Shown in pieces: positions 28,179-36,258 of a stretch of DNA of 64,000 nucleotides. The number at the start of each line of letters is the position of its first letter. Position 1 is the stretch's first letter. The notes under the pieces are model-generated. The model worked only from the letters and a program-made list of their open reading frames with translations. It did no database searches and had not been told where the DNA came from. The DNA lies in NCBI RefSeq assembly GCF_001856665.1, contig NZ_CP017781.1, positions 2,389,501 through 2,453,500 on the forward strand. The letters are read 5' to 3'. Origin of the DNA: Rhodobacter xanthinilyticus (lineage in GTDB: Bacteria; Pseudomonadota; Alphaproteobacteria; Rhodobacterales; Rhodobacteraceae). The translations under genes were made by a program, and so were the position numbers.

Positions 28179-28197
28179 TAATCAGATGTGCTGATTA
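28179..28197. promoter_or_regulatory. Perfect inverted repeat before the PleD-like gene
   Basis: TAATCAG-ATGTG-CTGATTA: 7-bp arms with a 5-base spacer, in the A/T-rich divergent region and ending 18 bases before the PleD-like start. It overlaps where the 5' leader should be, so it could be an operator or a small RNA hairpin covering the ribosome binding site (GGGAG at 28200-28204). Confidence 0.5.
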
Positions 28198-28215
28198 CAG
28201 GGAGTGTCGGGGCCC

Positions 28216-29613
28216 ATGGCAGGAAAAATCCTGATCGTGGATGGTGTCGCAACGAATCGGATCGTCCTGAAAGTCAAACTTTCCGGCGCCCGTTACGAGA
28301 CGATTCAAGCGGCCTCCGGCGCGGAGGCACTCGCGCTCTTGCCGCGCGAGCGGCCCGACCTCATCTTGCTCGATGCCCAACTGCCCGATGTCGACGGGAT
28401 CGAGCTGTGCCGCACGCTGAAATCCTCCGCCGATACGGCCGCGACGCCGCTGATCCTGATCTCCGCCGTCGCCGATCCGCAAACCCGCCTCGCCGCGCTG
28501 CGCGCCGGGGCCGATGAATTCCTCGTCAAACCCTTTGACGAGCTGGTGCTCCTCGCCCGCCTGCGCAGCCTGCTGCGCAGCCGCGAAACCGATGAAGAGC
28601 TGCGCCTGCGCGAAAGCACCTGCCGCGAGCTCGGCTTTGCCGAACCGGCGCCGGCCTTCTCCGCCCCCGCCCGCATCGCGCTGATCTCGGCCGAACGCAA
28701 CGCGAGCCTTGGCTGGAAAAACGCGCTGATGCGCTTCCTGCCCGATTGTCGGCTCTCGGTCTGCGACCCGGAGGAGGCGCTCGCAGCCTCCGGCGACGTG
28801 CTGCCCCCCGATGGCTATATCATCGCCGCCGACCTCACCCGCCCGGGCGAAGGCCTGCGGCTGATGTCGGAGCTGCGCTCGCGCTCGGCCTCGCGCCATG
28901 CGGTGATCTGCGTCGCCGTCGCCGAGCCGCGCCGCGAAACCGCCGCCGTCGCGCTCGATCTGGGCGCCAATGACCTGCTGCCAGTCGATCTCGAAACCGC
29001 CGCCTCCGCCGAGGAGGCCGCGCTGCGCCTGCAGGCGCAACTGGCGCGCAAACGCACCCTCGACCGCCAGCGCGAGAGCGTCGCCGACGGGCTGCGCCTC
29101 GCGGTCACCGACCCGCTCACCGGCCTTTACAACCGCCGCTACGCCATGCCGCATCTGGCCCGCATGGCCGATCGCTCGCGCCTCACCGGGCGCAAATTCG
29201 CCGTCATGGTCCTCGATCTCGACCGTTTCAAATCGATCAATGACCGTTTCGGCCATGCCGCGGGCGATGCGGTGCTCGTCGAGGTCGCGCAGCGGCTGAG
29301 CTTCAACCTGCGCCAGGTCGATCTGATCGCGCGGATCGGCGGCGAGGAGTTTCTCGTCGCGATGCCCGAAACATCGCTCGAGGCCGCGCGCACCACCGCC
29401 GAGCGGCTCTGCCGGGTGATGGAATCGGAGCCCTTCACGCTGCCCGAGGGCGAGCTGCGCGTCACCGTCTCGATCGGCCTCGCGATCGGCGGCGGCCTCG
29501 CGGATGAAGATCCGGTCGATGCGCTGATTTCGGATGCCGACCATGCGCTGCTGACCTCGAAGGCCGATGGCCGCAATCAGGTCAATGTCTCCGCCCGCTC
29601 GACCGCCGCCTGA
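28216..29613 (+). CDS. PleD-family response regulator / diguanylate cyclase
   Basis: The 465-residue protein has two receiver domains (about residues 1-125 and 150-280) and a C-terminal GGDEF domain with GGEEF near residue 375, and RQVD at the inhibitory-site position. Phosphoacceptor Asp53 is present in LLDAQLPDVDG. The acidic pair that binds Mg2+ reads Asp9-Gly10 (ILIVDGVATNRI) instead of Asp-Asp. The second receiver lacks a clear phosphoacceptor, as in PleD, where it serves as a dimerisation adaptor. ATG 28216 is used; GTG 28204 has no room for a binding site. It makes cyclic di-GMP, probably for the motile-sessile or cell-cycle switch. Confidence 0.9.
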   Translation: MAGKILIVDGVATNRIVLKVKLSGARYETIQAASGAEALALLPRERPDLILLDAQLPDVDGIELCRTLKSSADTAATPLILISAVADPQTRLAALRAGADEFLVKPFDELVLLARLRSLLRSRETDEELRLRESTCRELGFAEPAPAFSAPARIALISAERNASLGWKNALMRFLPDCRLSVCDPEEALAASGDVLPPDGYIIAADLTRPGEGLRLMSELRSRSASRHAVICVAVAEPRRETAAVALDLGANDLLPVDLETAASAEEAALRLQAQLARKRTLDRQRESVADGLRLAVTDPLTGLYNRRYAMPHLARMADRSRLTGRKFAVMVLDLDRFKSINDRFGHAAGDAVLVEVAQRLSFNLRQVDLIARIGGEEFLVAMPETSLEAARTTAERLCRVMESEPFTLPEGELRVTVSIGLAIGGGLADEDPVDALISDADHALLTSKADGRNQVNVSARSTAA

Positions 29614-29647
29614 CCGCCCCGTTCGGGGGCCGCCGCGACGCGGCCGC

Positions 29648-30139
29648 TCACTTCTCCGGCGGCTTGCGCTCAAACCGCGCGAAGACCGTGCCCAACCGCT
29701 TGGCGAAGGCGTGCCGCTCCTGCGGGCTCATCGCGCGCAGCCGGTCCACCATCAGCCGCTCGCCGATCTCGATCCGCTCGAGCGTCCGCTCCCGATGCGC
29801 GCCGAGCGCCGCCTGCACCGCCGCCTCATCCCAGGGCTCGGCCTCAAGCGCCCGCGTCAGCGCCGCCAGATCCGCTTGAGCTTCGTCGCGCATCGCCTTG
29901 AAATTCAAGCCTTCCGCCTTTGCCGCCCGGCGCAGCGCGCCGCGGTCCTCGGAGGAAAACGCCTCGGTGAACGGGCCCAGCCCGATATCCCCCACCGGCG
30001 GGCGCGGCGGGTGCTGCTCATGCGCCACGAGGCCGCCGATCACCACCCCCGCCACCGCAAGGTTGAGCGTCAGCGAGGCGACAAACAACGCCCGCACCCA
30101 GCCCCGCATCGCCGCGCGTCCCGGCTGTTGTTCCGCCAT
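29648..30139 (-). CDS. Membrane-anchored periplasmic heavy-metal sensor-like protein (CnrX/ZraP-like)
   Basis: The 163-residue protein has an N-terminal membrane anchor (about residues 14-35) and a periplasmic helical-hairpin domain. The domain contains HEQHPP, LNFKAMRDEAQADLAAL and MSPQERHAFAKRL, as in the heavy-metal-resistance/CpxP-like family. It is the last gene of a set sigma - TM protein - this gene with tiny gaps (5 bases upstream), which mirrors the CnrH-CnrY-CnrX logic: the periplasmic sensor controls a membrane anti-sigma. The ligand is unknown. The start at 30139 leaves normal spacing; an alternative start is Met11. Confidence 0.78.
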   Translation of the reverse strand: MAEQQPGRAAMRGWVRALFVASLTLNLAVAGVVIGGLVAHEQHPPRPPVGDIGLGPFTEAFSSEDRGALRRAAKAEGLNFKAMRDEAQADLAALTRALEAEPWDEAAVQAALGAHRERTLERIEIGERLMVDRLRAMSPQERHAFAKRLGTVFARFERKPPEK

Positions 30140-30144
30140 CGCCC

Positions 30145-30525
30145 TCACTCCATCAACGCAAACAGATCGCCCTCGGGCAGCAAGCTGACCGCCGAGGCGC
30201 TGTCCGAGGCCCCGAGATAGACCGCGGTGAACCCGTCGATCCGCTCGCCCCCGATGAACCCGATCCAAAGCCCGGTCGCGGCCGCCGCCACCATGCCGCC
30301 AAGCGCCGGCCAGCCGCCCACGAGCGCCATCAGCCCCGCGAGCCTGCCGCCCCGCGCCGCGGGCCGGGCCGCCGCCGGCGCCGCCTGCCGCGCGGCCTGC
30401 ACCGCCTCGGCCTCGGCCATGACCCGCATCAGAAACGCCGCCGAAGGCTCCGGCGCAGTCTGCCGGGCGGCCGCGAAAACCCCCTCCAGCGCGTCGATCC
30501 CGTTCCCGTTGTGCATGTCAGTCAT
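30145..30525 (-). CDS. Single-pass membrane protein, anti-sigma-factor-like
   Basis: About 126 residues: a cytoplasmic Ala-rich part (residues 1-70) with PSAAFLMRVMAEAEAVQAAR, one membrane helix (about residues 78-100), and a short outer tail. There is no zinc HxxxCxxC anti-sigma motif. It overlaps the end of the ECF sigma gene by 8 bases and is followed at 5 bases by the CnrX-like gene. Position and topology match CnrY-type anti-sigma factors, which have little sequence conservation. Three start codons are close together (30531, 30525, 30516); 30525 is best spaced after GGGG. Confidence 0.65.
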   Translation of the reverse strand: MTDMHNGNGIDALEGVFAAARQTAPEPSAAFLMRVMAEAEAVQAARQAAPAAARPAARGGRLAGLMALVGGWPALGGMVAAAATGLWIGFIGGERIDGFTAVYLGASDSASAVSLLPEGDLFALME

Positions 30526-31102
30526 GACCATACCCCAATTCTTCCCGCCGCCCCGCCAACAGGGCCGCCAGAGCGCGTTTTCCGCGCGCTGTCAGACTTT
30601 CTACGGCCTCGACACCGATTTCCATCGCTGCCGCGATCTCCGGGTTCGACAAACCTTCCAGATGCCGCAAGACCACCGCCTGACGCTGCCGCGCGGGCAG
30701 CAGATCGAGCGCGCGCTGCAAGGCCTCCGCCCGGTCGTGCTCGATCATCCGCTCGACCGCCGAGGCCGCGCCATCCTCGATCTCGGGCGCCTCGTCGAGC
30801 CCGACCCCGCGCCGCCGCCGCAGCCGATCCGTCGCGAGATTGGTCACCACCCGGTAGAGCCAGGTCGACACCTTCGCCTCCCCCGCCCGCCACTCCGGCG
30901 CGATCCGCCACAGCCGCAGCAGCGCCTCCTGCGCCAGATCCTCCGCCTCGGCCCGGTCGCCAAGCATCCGCACCGCGATCCGAAACGCCAGCGGCGCAAA
31001 GCGCAAACTCAGCGCGCGCGCGGCCTCCGGGTCCCCATTGCCATAGAGGACCAGCAAAGCCTCGTCCGAGACATCGGAAAGCGCGTCGAATGCCATCGTC
31101 AT
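30518..31102 (-). CDS. ECF-type RNA polymerase sigma factor
   Basis: The 194-residue protein has sigma region 2 (about residues 28-95, RMLGDRAEAEDLAQEALLRLWR and WLYRVVTNLATDRLRRRR) and region 4 (about residues 125-180, LPARQRQAVVLRHLEGLSNPEIAAAM, with a helix-turn-helix). Regions 1.1 and 3 are absent, as in ECF sigmas. It is the first gene of a three-gene unit with an anti-sigma-like membrane protein and a periplasmic sensor-like protein. No self-promoter could be recognised in the 68 bases before it, which hold a GC-rich hairpin. Confidence 0.92.
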   Translation of the reverse strand: MTMAFDALSDVSDEALLVLYGNGDPEAARALSLRFAPLAFRIAVRMLGDRAEAEDLAQEALLRLWRIAPEWRAGEAKVSTWLYRVVTNLATDRLRRRRGVGLDEAPEIEDGAASAVERMIEHDRAEALQRALDLLPARQRQAVVLRHLEGLSNPEIAAAMEIGVEAVESLTARGKRALAALLAGRREELGYGHD

Positions 31103-31170
31103 ACCCGTGAAGACCTAGACCAGAACCGGCCCGGGCGCAATTCACGCCGGGCCGGCCGATCGGTGCGGGC

Positions 31171-31989
31171 TCAGTTCGCCTGCCGGTTCTGCATCCAGCC
31201 CTGCCAGCTGCCATCGGGCTGACCGATCGGCGCGCCCATGCCCTGGCCCATGCCCTGCATCATCCCTTGGCCCTGGCCCTGCATCATGCCCTGGCCCATG
31301 CCCTGGCCCTGCATCATGCCGTGGCCCTGCATCATCCCCTGCCCGTGGTGATCATGCCGCCCGCCGCGGTCGCCCTGCCCCTTCTGGGCCTGACGCATCG
31401 CCTTTTGCATCCGCGCCACCCCGGCCGCGCGCTCCTCGGCGCTGATCTTGCCATCCTTGTCGCGGTCAAAGCGCGCAAACAGCCCCTGCGGCAGCGGTTT
31501 CGCCTCGAGCTCGGCCGCCGAGAGCATCCCGTCGCCATCGAGATCCTGCGCCGCGATCTTCGCCGCCACCCGCGCCTCGATCCGCGCCTTGGCCCGCGCC
31601 AGATCCGCCGCCACGAGCTCCTCGGCGCTCAACTTGCCATCGCCATCGGCATCGAGCGCCGCCGCATCCGCGGCCCGCTTGGCCTTGATCTCATCCATCG
31701 TCACCGCGCCATCGCCATCGGTGTCGAACTGGGCGAAATCGAACACCCCCTTCGGCGCCATGCCCGGCGCGCCCCCAGCCATCGGCCCGGCGCCCATCGG
31801 CCCGGCGCCCATCTGACCCCCGGCCATCTGGCCCATCGGCCCGGCGCCCACCGGGCCCGTGCCATCTTGCTTTTGCGCCTGAACGGGGGGCTGCGGCGTC
31901 GCGGTCTGCGCCCCCACGGGCGCGGCCATCGCCAGCGCCGTCCCCGCCATCAGGGCGGCCATGATCGTCTTGCGGATCGTGCGGTTCAT
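31171..31989 (-). CDS. Secreted EF-hand protein with Met/Gln/Gly-rich tail
   Basis: The 272-residue exported protein has a Sec signal peptide (about residues 1-28, ending VGAQ), a Gly/Met-rich linker (MGAGPMGAGPM, about residues 50-75), and four EF-hand loops: DTDGDGAVTMDE, DADGDGKLSAEE, DLDGDGMLSAAE and DRDKDGKISAEE (about residues 89-200). The C-terminal tail (about residues 215-260) repeats QGMMQGQGMG-type units with a DHH. The EF-hands should bind Ca2+; the Met and His tail could bind Cu+ or other soft metals. It lies just upstream of the ECF sigma gene on the same strand, so it may be a target or sensor in that pathway. This is inference. Confidence 0.85.
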   Translation of the reverse strand: MNRTIRKTIMAALMAGTALAMAAPVGAQTATPQPPVQAQKQDGTGPVGAGPMGQMAGGQMGAGPMGAGPMAGGAPGMAPKGVFDFAQFDTDGDGAVTMDEIKAKRAADAAALDADGDGKLSAEELVAADLARAKARIEARVAAKIAAQDLDGDGMLSAAELEAKPLPQGLFARFDRDKDGKISAEERAAGVARMQKAMRQAQKGQGDRGGRHDHHGQGMMQGHGMMQGQGMGQGMMQGQGQGMMQGMGQGMGAPIGQPDGSWQGWMQNRQAN

Positions 31990-32165
31990 CTCGGTCTCCT
32001 CTCGAACTGCGGCGCCCGTCGCGCCCTGGATACTCACCAAACGCCCGCCCGCGCCCCTTCCGTCGCCCCTCACCAAGGCGTGACACCGATGTGATCGCCC
32101 GCGCGCGTGCAATTTCGCTTCCCTGCGCGCCGCATTCGGCCAATACTCGGCGCAGGGAGACTTTC

Positions 32166-32894
32166 ATGACCACCACCGCCGACCCCGCCGCCTCCGCCGG
32201 CGCCACTGCCGCCCCCGACAAATCCGCCCTGCGCCATGCCGCGACCGTGCTCGTGGTGCGCCGCGATGGGCCCGAGGGGCCGCGTGTGCTGATGGGGATG
32301 CGCGGCGCAGGCGCGGCCTTCATGCCCTCGAAATACGTCTTCCCCGGCGGTGCGCTCGATGCGGCCGATGCCGAAATCCCGCTCGCGACCGCGCTCAACC
32401 CGATCTGCGCGCGCCGCCTCGCGCAAGAGGCGCCCGCCGGCCTCGGCCCCGCGCTCGCCGCCGCCGCGGTGCGCGAATTGTGGGAGGAAACCGGCCAGAT
32501 CCTCGGCCAGCGCGCGCCTTGGCCCGCCCCGCCCGCCGATTGGGCGGGCTTTGCCGAGGCGGGCTTCCGCCCTGCGGCCGCGCCGCTGACCTTCGTCTTC
32601 CGCGCGATCACCCCGCCCGGCCGCCCGCGCCGGTTCGACGCGCGCTTCTTCCTGATCGACGCCGTCGATCTGGCCTCCGACCCGGAGGATTTCACCCGCG
32701 CCTGCGATGAGCTCTCGCATCTGCATTGGGTGCCGATGGCGCAGGCCCGCGCGCTCAACCTGCCGTTCATCACCGAGGTGGTGCTGGCCGAGGTGCAGGC
32801 GCTTCTCGCCTCGCCCGAGCCGATCGCGCCGCCGCAAAGCGTGCCGTTTTTCGACAATTCCGGCCCGCGCTCGGTGTTTCGCCGCCTCGCCTAG
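32166..32894 (+). CDS. Nudix hydrolase (NUDT19/NUDT7-like)
   Basis: The 242-residue protein has the Nudix core RELWEETGQI (about residues 101-110). The glycine-rich start of the Nudix box (FPGGALDAAD, about residues 57-66) is separated from it by an insertion, as in CoA- or acyl-CoA-type Nudix enzymes related to NUDT19. RFDARFFLID (about residues 155-165) is also typical. It probably cleaves a nucleoside diphosphate-linked substrate, possibly a CoA derivative. ATG 32166 has GGGAG 5 bases upstream. The stop overlaps the convergent EamA gene by 4 bases. Confidence 0.85.
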   Translation: MTTTADPAASAGATAAPDKSALRHAATVLVVRRDGPEGPRVLMGMRGAGAAFMPSKYVFPGGALDAADAEIPLATALNPICARRLAQEAPAGLGPALAAAAVRELWEETGQILGQRAPWPAPPADWAGFAEAGFRPAAAPLTFVFRAITPPGRPRRFDARFFLIDAVDLASDPEDFTRACDELSHLHWVPMAQARALNLPFITEVVLAEVQALLASPEPIAPPQSVPFFDNSGPRSVFRRLA

Positions 32895-33796
32895 CCGCCG
32901 CCCGCCTGCGCGGCGACAATCAGCAGAAGCGCCCCCACGACGAGCGCCATCCCCGCGCCCTCGCGCGCCGAGAGCCGCTCGCGCAGCCAAAAGACCGAGG
33001 CGAGCAGCGTGAACACCATCTCGACCTGGCCCAGCGCGCGCACATAGGCCGCGTTCATCAGCGCAAACGCCGTGAACCAGCCTGCCGAGCCCGCGACCCC
33101 GGTCACCCCCACCCAGACCGTGCGCCGCCACGAGCCCAGCACCCGGCCGAGCTCACCCGGCTCGCGCAGCCGCAAATAAAGCGCCATTCCAAGGCTTTGC
33201 GCGAGCGTGACACAGGCCAGCGTGACAAAGGCCCGCGCCAGAAACGGCGCTGGCTCAAGCGCGAGCGTGGCGCCCCGGTAGCAGATCGAGGAGAGCCCGA
33301 AGAGCCCGCCCGCCGCCACGCCGTAAACCATCGCGCGGGCCGAAAACCCCTCGGGCGGGCGCGACAGAAGCAACACGCCCAGAAGCCCGACGCCGATCCC
33401 CGCCCAACCGAGCGCGCTCACCCGCTCGCCCAGCAACACCGCCGAGAGGATCGCGACCTGCACGGCTTCGGTCTTGGTGAAGGCCACCCCCACCGCGAAA
33501 TTGCGCAACGAAAAGAGCCGCACGGTGAGAAAGGTCGCCACCACCTGCGCCGCGCCGCCAAGCAGAACGAAGCCGAAGAACCCCGCCCCCGGCACCGCCA
33601 CCCGCGCCCCGGCGGCCAAAAGCCCCGCCGCGATCAGGCTCGCGATCGGCGCCCCGAAGAGAAAGCGCGAAAACGTCGCCCCCCCGGCCGAGAGCCCGCC
33701 GCCCCGGCCCGCGCCGGCAAGCTGGCGTTGCAACAGAAACCGCAGCGTCTGCGCCGCGGCCGCGGCCAGCGTCACCCAGACCCAGAGCAGGCTCAC
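32891..33796 (-). CDS. EamA/DMT-family membrane transporter
   Basis: A 301-residue protein with ten predicted membrane helices in two repeats of five. The second begins near residue 155 with GVAAGGLFGLSSICYRGATL, and the first contains FTKTEAVQVAILSAVLLGERVSALGWAGIGVGLLGVLLL, the family pattern. It overlaps the upstream lipocalin-like gene by 4 bases (ATGA), so they are co-translated. The substrate is not predictable; the family exports amino acids and other metabolites. Confidence 0.85.
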   Translation of the reverse strand: MSLLWVWVTLAAAAAQTLRFLLQRQLAGAGRGGGLSAGGATFSRFLFGAPIASLIAAGLLAAGARVAVPGAGFFGFVLLGGAAQVVATFLTVRLFSLRNFAVGVAFTKTEAVQVAILSAVLLGERVSALGWAGIGVGLLGVLLLSRPPEGFSARAMVYGVAAGGLFGLSSICYRGATLALEPAPFLARAFVTLACVTLAQSLGMALYLRLREPGELGRVLGSWRRTVWVGVTGVAGSAGWFTAFALMNAAYVRALGQVEMVFTLLASVFWLRERLSAREGAGMALVVGALLLIVAAQAGGG

Positions 33797-34302
33797 CGCC
33801 CGATCCGCGCCACGTCATAGCCGTTGAAGCCCAGAACCTCGCGCGCCGCCGCGCCAAGATCGGCCCGCATCGGCAGTTCCCGCGTGAGCACCATGCCAAA
33901 GCCGCCCCCCGGCGTGCCCAGCACCGCCACGCGGTAATCCTGATCCATCCACAGCACCCAGACCGGCGCCTTGGCAAAGCCCGCATCGGGCGTGAAGCGC
34001 GCGCCGGGCCCGGTCATCACCGCCCGCCCGGAGAGCCGCGCAGGCTTCGCCCCCGCGCCGCAATCGACGCCCGAAAGCTGATAGGCCCCGCGCCCGTCCC
34101 AGGCCCAGTCCTGCGCCGCCCCCGCACAGCCCGGCACCCCCGAGGCCGCCACGAACCACCGCCCGCCAAAGCGCGCCGGATCAAAGATCACCGCCGAGGA
34201 AATCATCCCCTTCGGGTCGCGCAGGCTCGGCGCCTCGGCGGGCTTGCCGCCAAAACACCCCGCCAGAGCGATCAGCCCCGCGCCCCAGATCAGTTTACGC
34301 AT
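33793..34302 (-). CDS. Lipocalin-like lipoprotein
   Basis: The 169-residue protein has a lipoprotein signal (LIALAGC, Cys16). A lipocalin-type barrel starts FDPARFGGRWFVAASG (the GxW signature, about residues 40-54) and continues with VLWMDQDYRVAVLGTPGGGFGMVLTRE, as in bacterial lipocalins such as Blc. It should bind a hydrophobic ligand at the outer membrane. It overlaps the EamA gene downstream by 4 bases and a second lipoprotein gene upstream by 13 bases. Confidence 0.85.
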   Translation of the reverse strand: MRKLIWGAGLIALAGCFGGKPAEAPSLRDPKGMISSAVIFDPARFGGRWFVAASGVPGCAGAAQDWAWDGRGAYQLSGVDCGAGAKPARLSGRAVMTGPGARFTPDAGFAKAPVWVLWMDQDYRVAVLGTPGGGFGMVLTRELPMRADLGAAAREVLGFNGYDVARIGR

Positions 34303-34646
34303 TCGCTCACCCTCAAACCGGCGGAGGTTACAATCTCATTGCAGCCCACCAGCGGCTGCACGGGCGAACAAGTCATTGATCGCGCGAGACATTTCCCCTC
34401 GCAATCGGCGCTCGTGCGGCAGGCCTCGCCGCCATCGCGGGTGCGATCGAGGCAAAACCGCGCCGCGCCCTCGGCCAGCCATTGCCCGCCGCGTGCGGTG
34501 CAGGCGGCCTGTTCGAGCTCCATTTTCGCCGCGCCCACCGGCGGCAGGGGCGCCTCGCGCGCCTCCCGGCAGCCCGCGAGCGCGAGCACAAAGAGCCCCC
34601 CGAGCGCGAGCCGGCGCGCGCCCTCAGAACGGCATCGGATGCGCAT
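34290..34646 (-). CDS. Small cysteine-rich lipoprotein, unknown function
   Basis: The 118-residue protein has a lipoprotein signal with lipobox LALAGC (Cys26). Its mature part has six cysteines in AACTARGGQW, RFCLDRTRDGGEACRTSADCEGKC, and later CSPVQPLVGCN, probably disulfide-bonded. Homologues with this Cys pattern are common as hypothetical proteins in Rhodobacteraceae to my recollection. It overlaps the lipocalin gene by 13 bases and the aldo/keto reductase by 23 bases, so it is part of one tightly packed operon. ATG 34646 was chosen for the signal peptide; the longer frame from 34703 would hide it. Confidence 0.75.
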   Translation of the reverse strand: MRIRCRSEGARRLALGGLFVLALAGCREAREAPLPPVGAAKMELEQAACTARGGQWLAEGAARFCLDRTRDGGEACRTSADCEGKCLARSMTCSPVQPLVGCNEIVTSAGLRVSECVN

Positions 34647-35670
34647 GATGCACCTTCTCGAGCGCCCGCAGCACCTCCGCCGAGAGCACCAGATCCGCGC
34701 CATCGAGCGATTTCTCGAGCTGCGCCACCGAGGTCGCGCCGATGATCGGGATGATCGGGAAGGGCCGCGTCAGCGTCCAGGCGATCGCCATCGACACCGG
34801 GTCGAGCCCCGCCTCGCGCGCCACGCCCACATAAAGATCGGCGATCTCGAAGGCGCGCGCGTTCGACCGCCCGCCCAGCTCGCGCACGATCGAACGGCGC
34901 GAGCCCGCGGGCGCCGCGCCGCCCGAATATTTGCCCGAGAGCATCCCCACCGCGAGCGGCGAATAGGCCAGACAGGTCACCCGCTCATGATGGCCAAGCT
35001 CCGCCAGATCGGTGTCGTAAAGCCGGCACATCAGCGAATATTCGTTCTGCAGCGAGACCGGCCGCGGCCCATGCCCGGCCTCGGCCAGCCGGATCCATTC
35101 CGCCATCCCCCAGGCGCTCTCGTTCGAGAGCCCGAAATGGCCGATCTTGCCCTCCGCCTTCAGCGCCGCGAGCGTCTCGAGACAGGCGACCATATCGGCC
35201 TCGATCTCGGCCTTGGCGGGCTGTTTGACCGGCGCAAAGCCCCAGTTCTGGCGGAAATGATAGCTGCCCCGGTTCGGCCAGTGGAACTGATAGATGTCGA
35301 TATGATCGGTCTGGAGCCGCCGCAAACTGCCCTCGATCGCGGTGCGGATATTGGCCGGCGTGATCGGCGCGCCCGCGCGCACCGCCTGCAGCCCGATCCC
35401 CGAGACCTTCGTCGCGAGCACCACATCGCCCCGCCGCCCGGTCTTCGCAAACCAGCTCCCGATGATCTCCTCGGTGCGCCCCGAGGTCTCCGCGCTCACC
35501 GGGTTGACCGGATACATCTCGGCCGTGTCGATGAAATCGACGCCGCGCTCGAGCGCGCGCTCGATCTGCGCATGGCCCTCGGCCTCGGTATTTTGCGTGC
35601 CCCAGGTCATCGAGCCAAGGCACAGCTCCGAGACCATCAGCCCCGTCGCGCCAATCTCGCGCTTGTTCAT
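34624..35670 (-). CDS. Aldo/keto reductase
   Basis: The 348-residue cytoplasmic NADPH-dependent oxidoreductase of the AKR superfamily (Tas/YghZ-like) has an (alpha/beta)8 barrel. It shows GVDFIDTAEMYPV with catalytic Asp and Tyr (about residues 45-57), KVSGIG with catalytic Lys (about residue 88), HIDIYQFHWP with catalytic His (about residues 120-130), and the C-terminal cofactor segment IPIIGATSVAQLEKSL. ATG 35670 follows GGAGAGTGAC; the alternative ATG four codons upstream overlaps that site. It heads an operon with the cysteine-rich lipoprotein, lipocalin and EamA genes. Confidence 0.92.
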   Translation of the reverse strand: MNKREIGATGLMVSELCLGSMTWGTQNTEAEGHAQIERALERGVDFIDTAEMYPVNPVSAETSGRTEEIIGSWFAKTGRRGDVVLATKVSGIGLQAVRAGAPITPANIRTAIEGSLRRLQTDHIDIYQFHWPNRGSYHFRQNWGFAPVKQPAKAEIEADMVACLETLAALKAEGKIGHFGLSNESAWGMAEWIRLAEAGHGPRPVSLQNEYSLMCRLYDTDLAELGHHERVTCLAYSPLAVGMLSGKYSGGAAPAGSRRSIVRELGGRSNARAFEIADLYVGVAREAGLDPVSMAIAWTLTRPFPIIPIIGATSVAQLEKSLDGADLVLSAEVLRALEKVHHAHPMPF

Positions 35671-35736
35671 GTCACTCTCCATCGTGAGCCCCGGCTCCGG
35701 CGTGACCCTGCCACGCCCGCGCGCCGGGGAAAAGGG

Positions 35737-36177
35737 TCAGCCGACGAGCCCGATCAGATCGCCATAGCCCTCGGCCTCCATCGCCTCGAGCGGCACGAAC
35801 CGCAGCGCCGCCGAGTTGATGCAATAGCGCAAGCCCCCCGCCTCGGGCGGGCCGTCCTCGAAGACATGGCCCAGATGGCTGTCGGTCTGGCTCGAGCGCA
35901 CCTCGATCCGCTCCATACCGAGGCTCGTATCGGGCAGCTCGGCCACCGCCGTGGCCCGGATCGGGCGGGTGAACGACGGCCAGCCGCAGCCCGATTCATA
36001 TTTGTCCGACGAGGCAAAGAGCGGCTCGCCCGAGACCACATCGACATAGATCCCGCGCCGTTTCTCGCCCAGATATTCGCCCGTCCAAGGCCGCTCGGTG
36101 CCGCTTTCCTGCGTCACGCGATATTGCTCGGGGGTCAGGCGCGCCAGCGCCTCGTCGGTCTTGCGGTAGCTCGTCAT
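35737..36177 (-). CDS. msrB: Peptide-methionine (R)-S-oxide reductase
   Basis: The 146-residue enzyme repairs the R form of methionine sulfoxide. It has the signature GWPSFTRP (about residues 66-73), [13 protein letters not shown] (about residues 96-108) and the catalytic Cys in [12 protein letters not shown] (about residue 119). The N-terminal CxxC zinc motif is replaced by VVSGEPLF, so this is the non-zinc form. ATG 36177 has GGAGGG 8 bases before it. It is separated from the aldo/keto reductase by 66 bases. Confidence 0.94.
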   Translation of the reverse strand: MTSYRKTDEALARLTPEQYRVTQESGTERPWTGEYLGEKRRGIYVDVVSGEPLFASSDKYESGCGWPSFTRPIRATAVAELPDTSLGMERIEVRSSQTDSHLGHVFEDGPPEAGGLRYCINSAALRFVPLEAMEAEGYGDLIGLVG

Positions 36178-36258
36178 CAGGGCCCTCCTTCGGCTCCCCG
36201 CAGACATAGCGCATCGCCCGGCCAAGAAAAGCCCCGCCCGCGCGCGCAGCCCCGCCCC

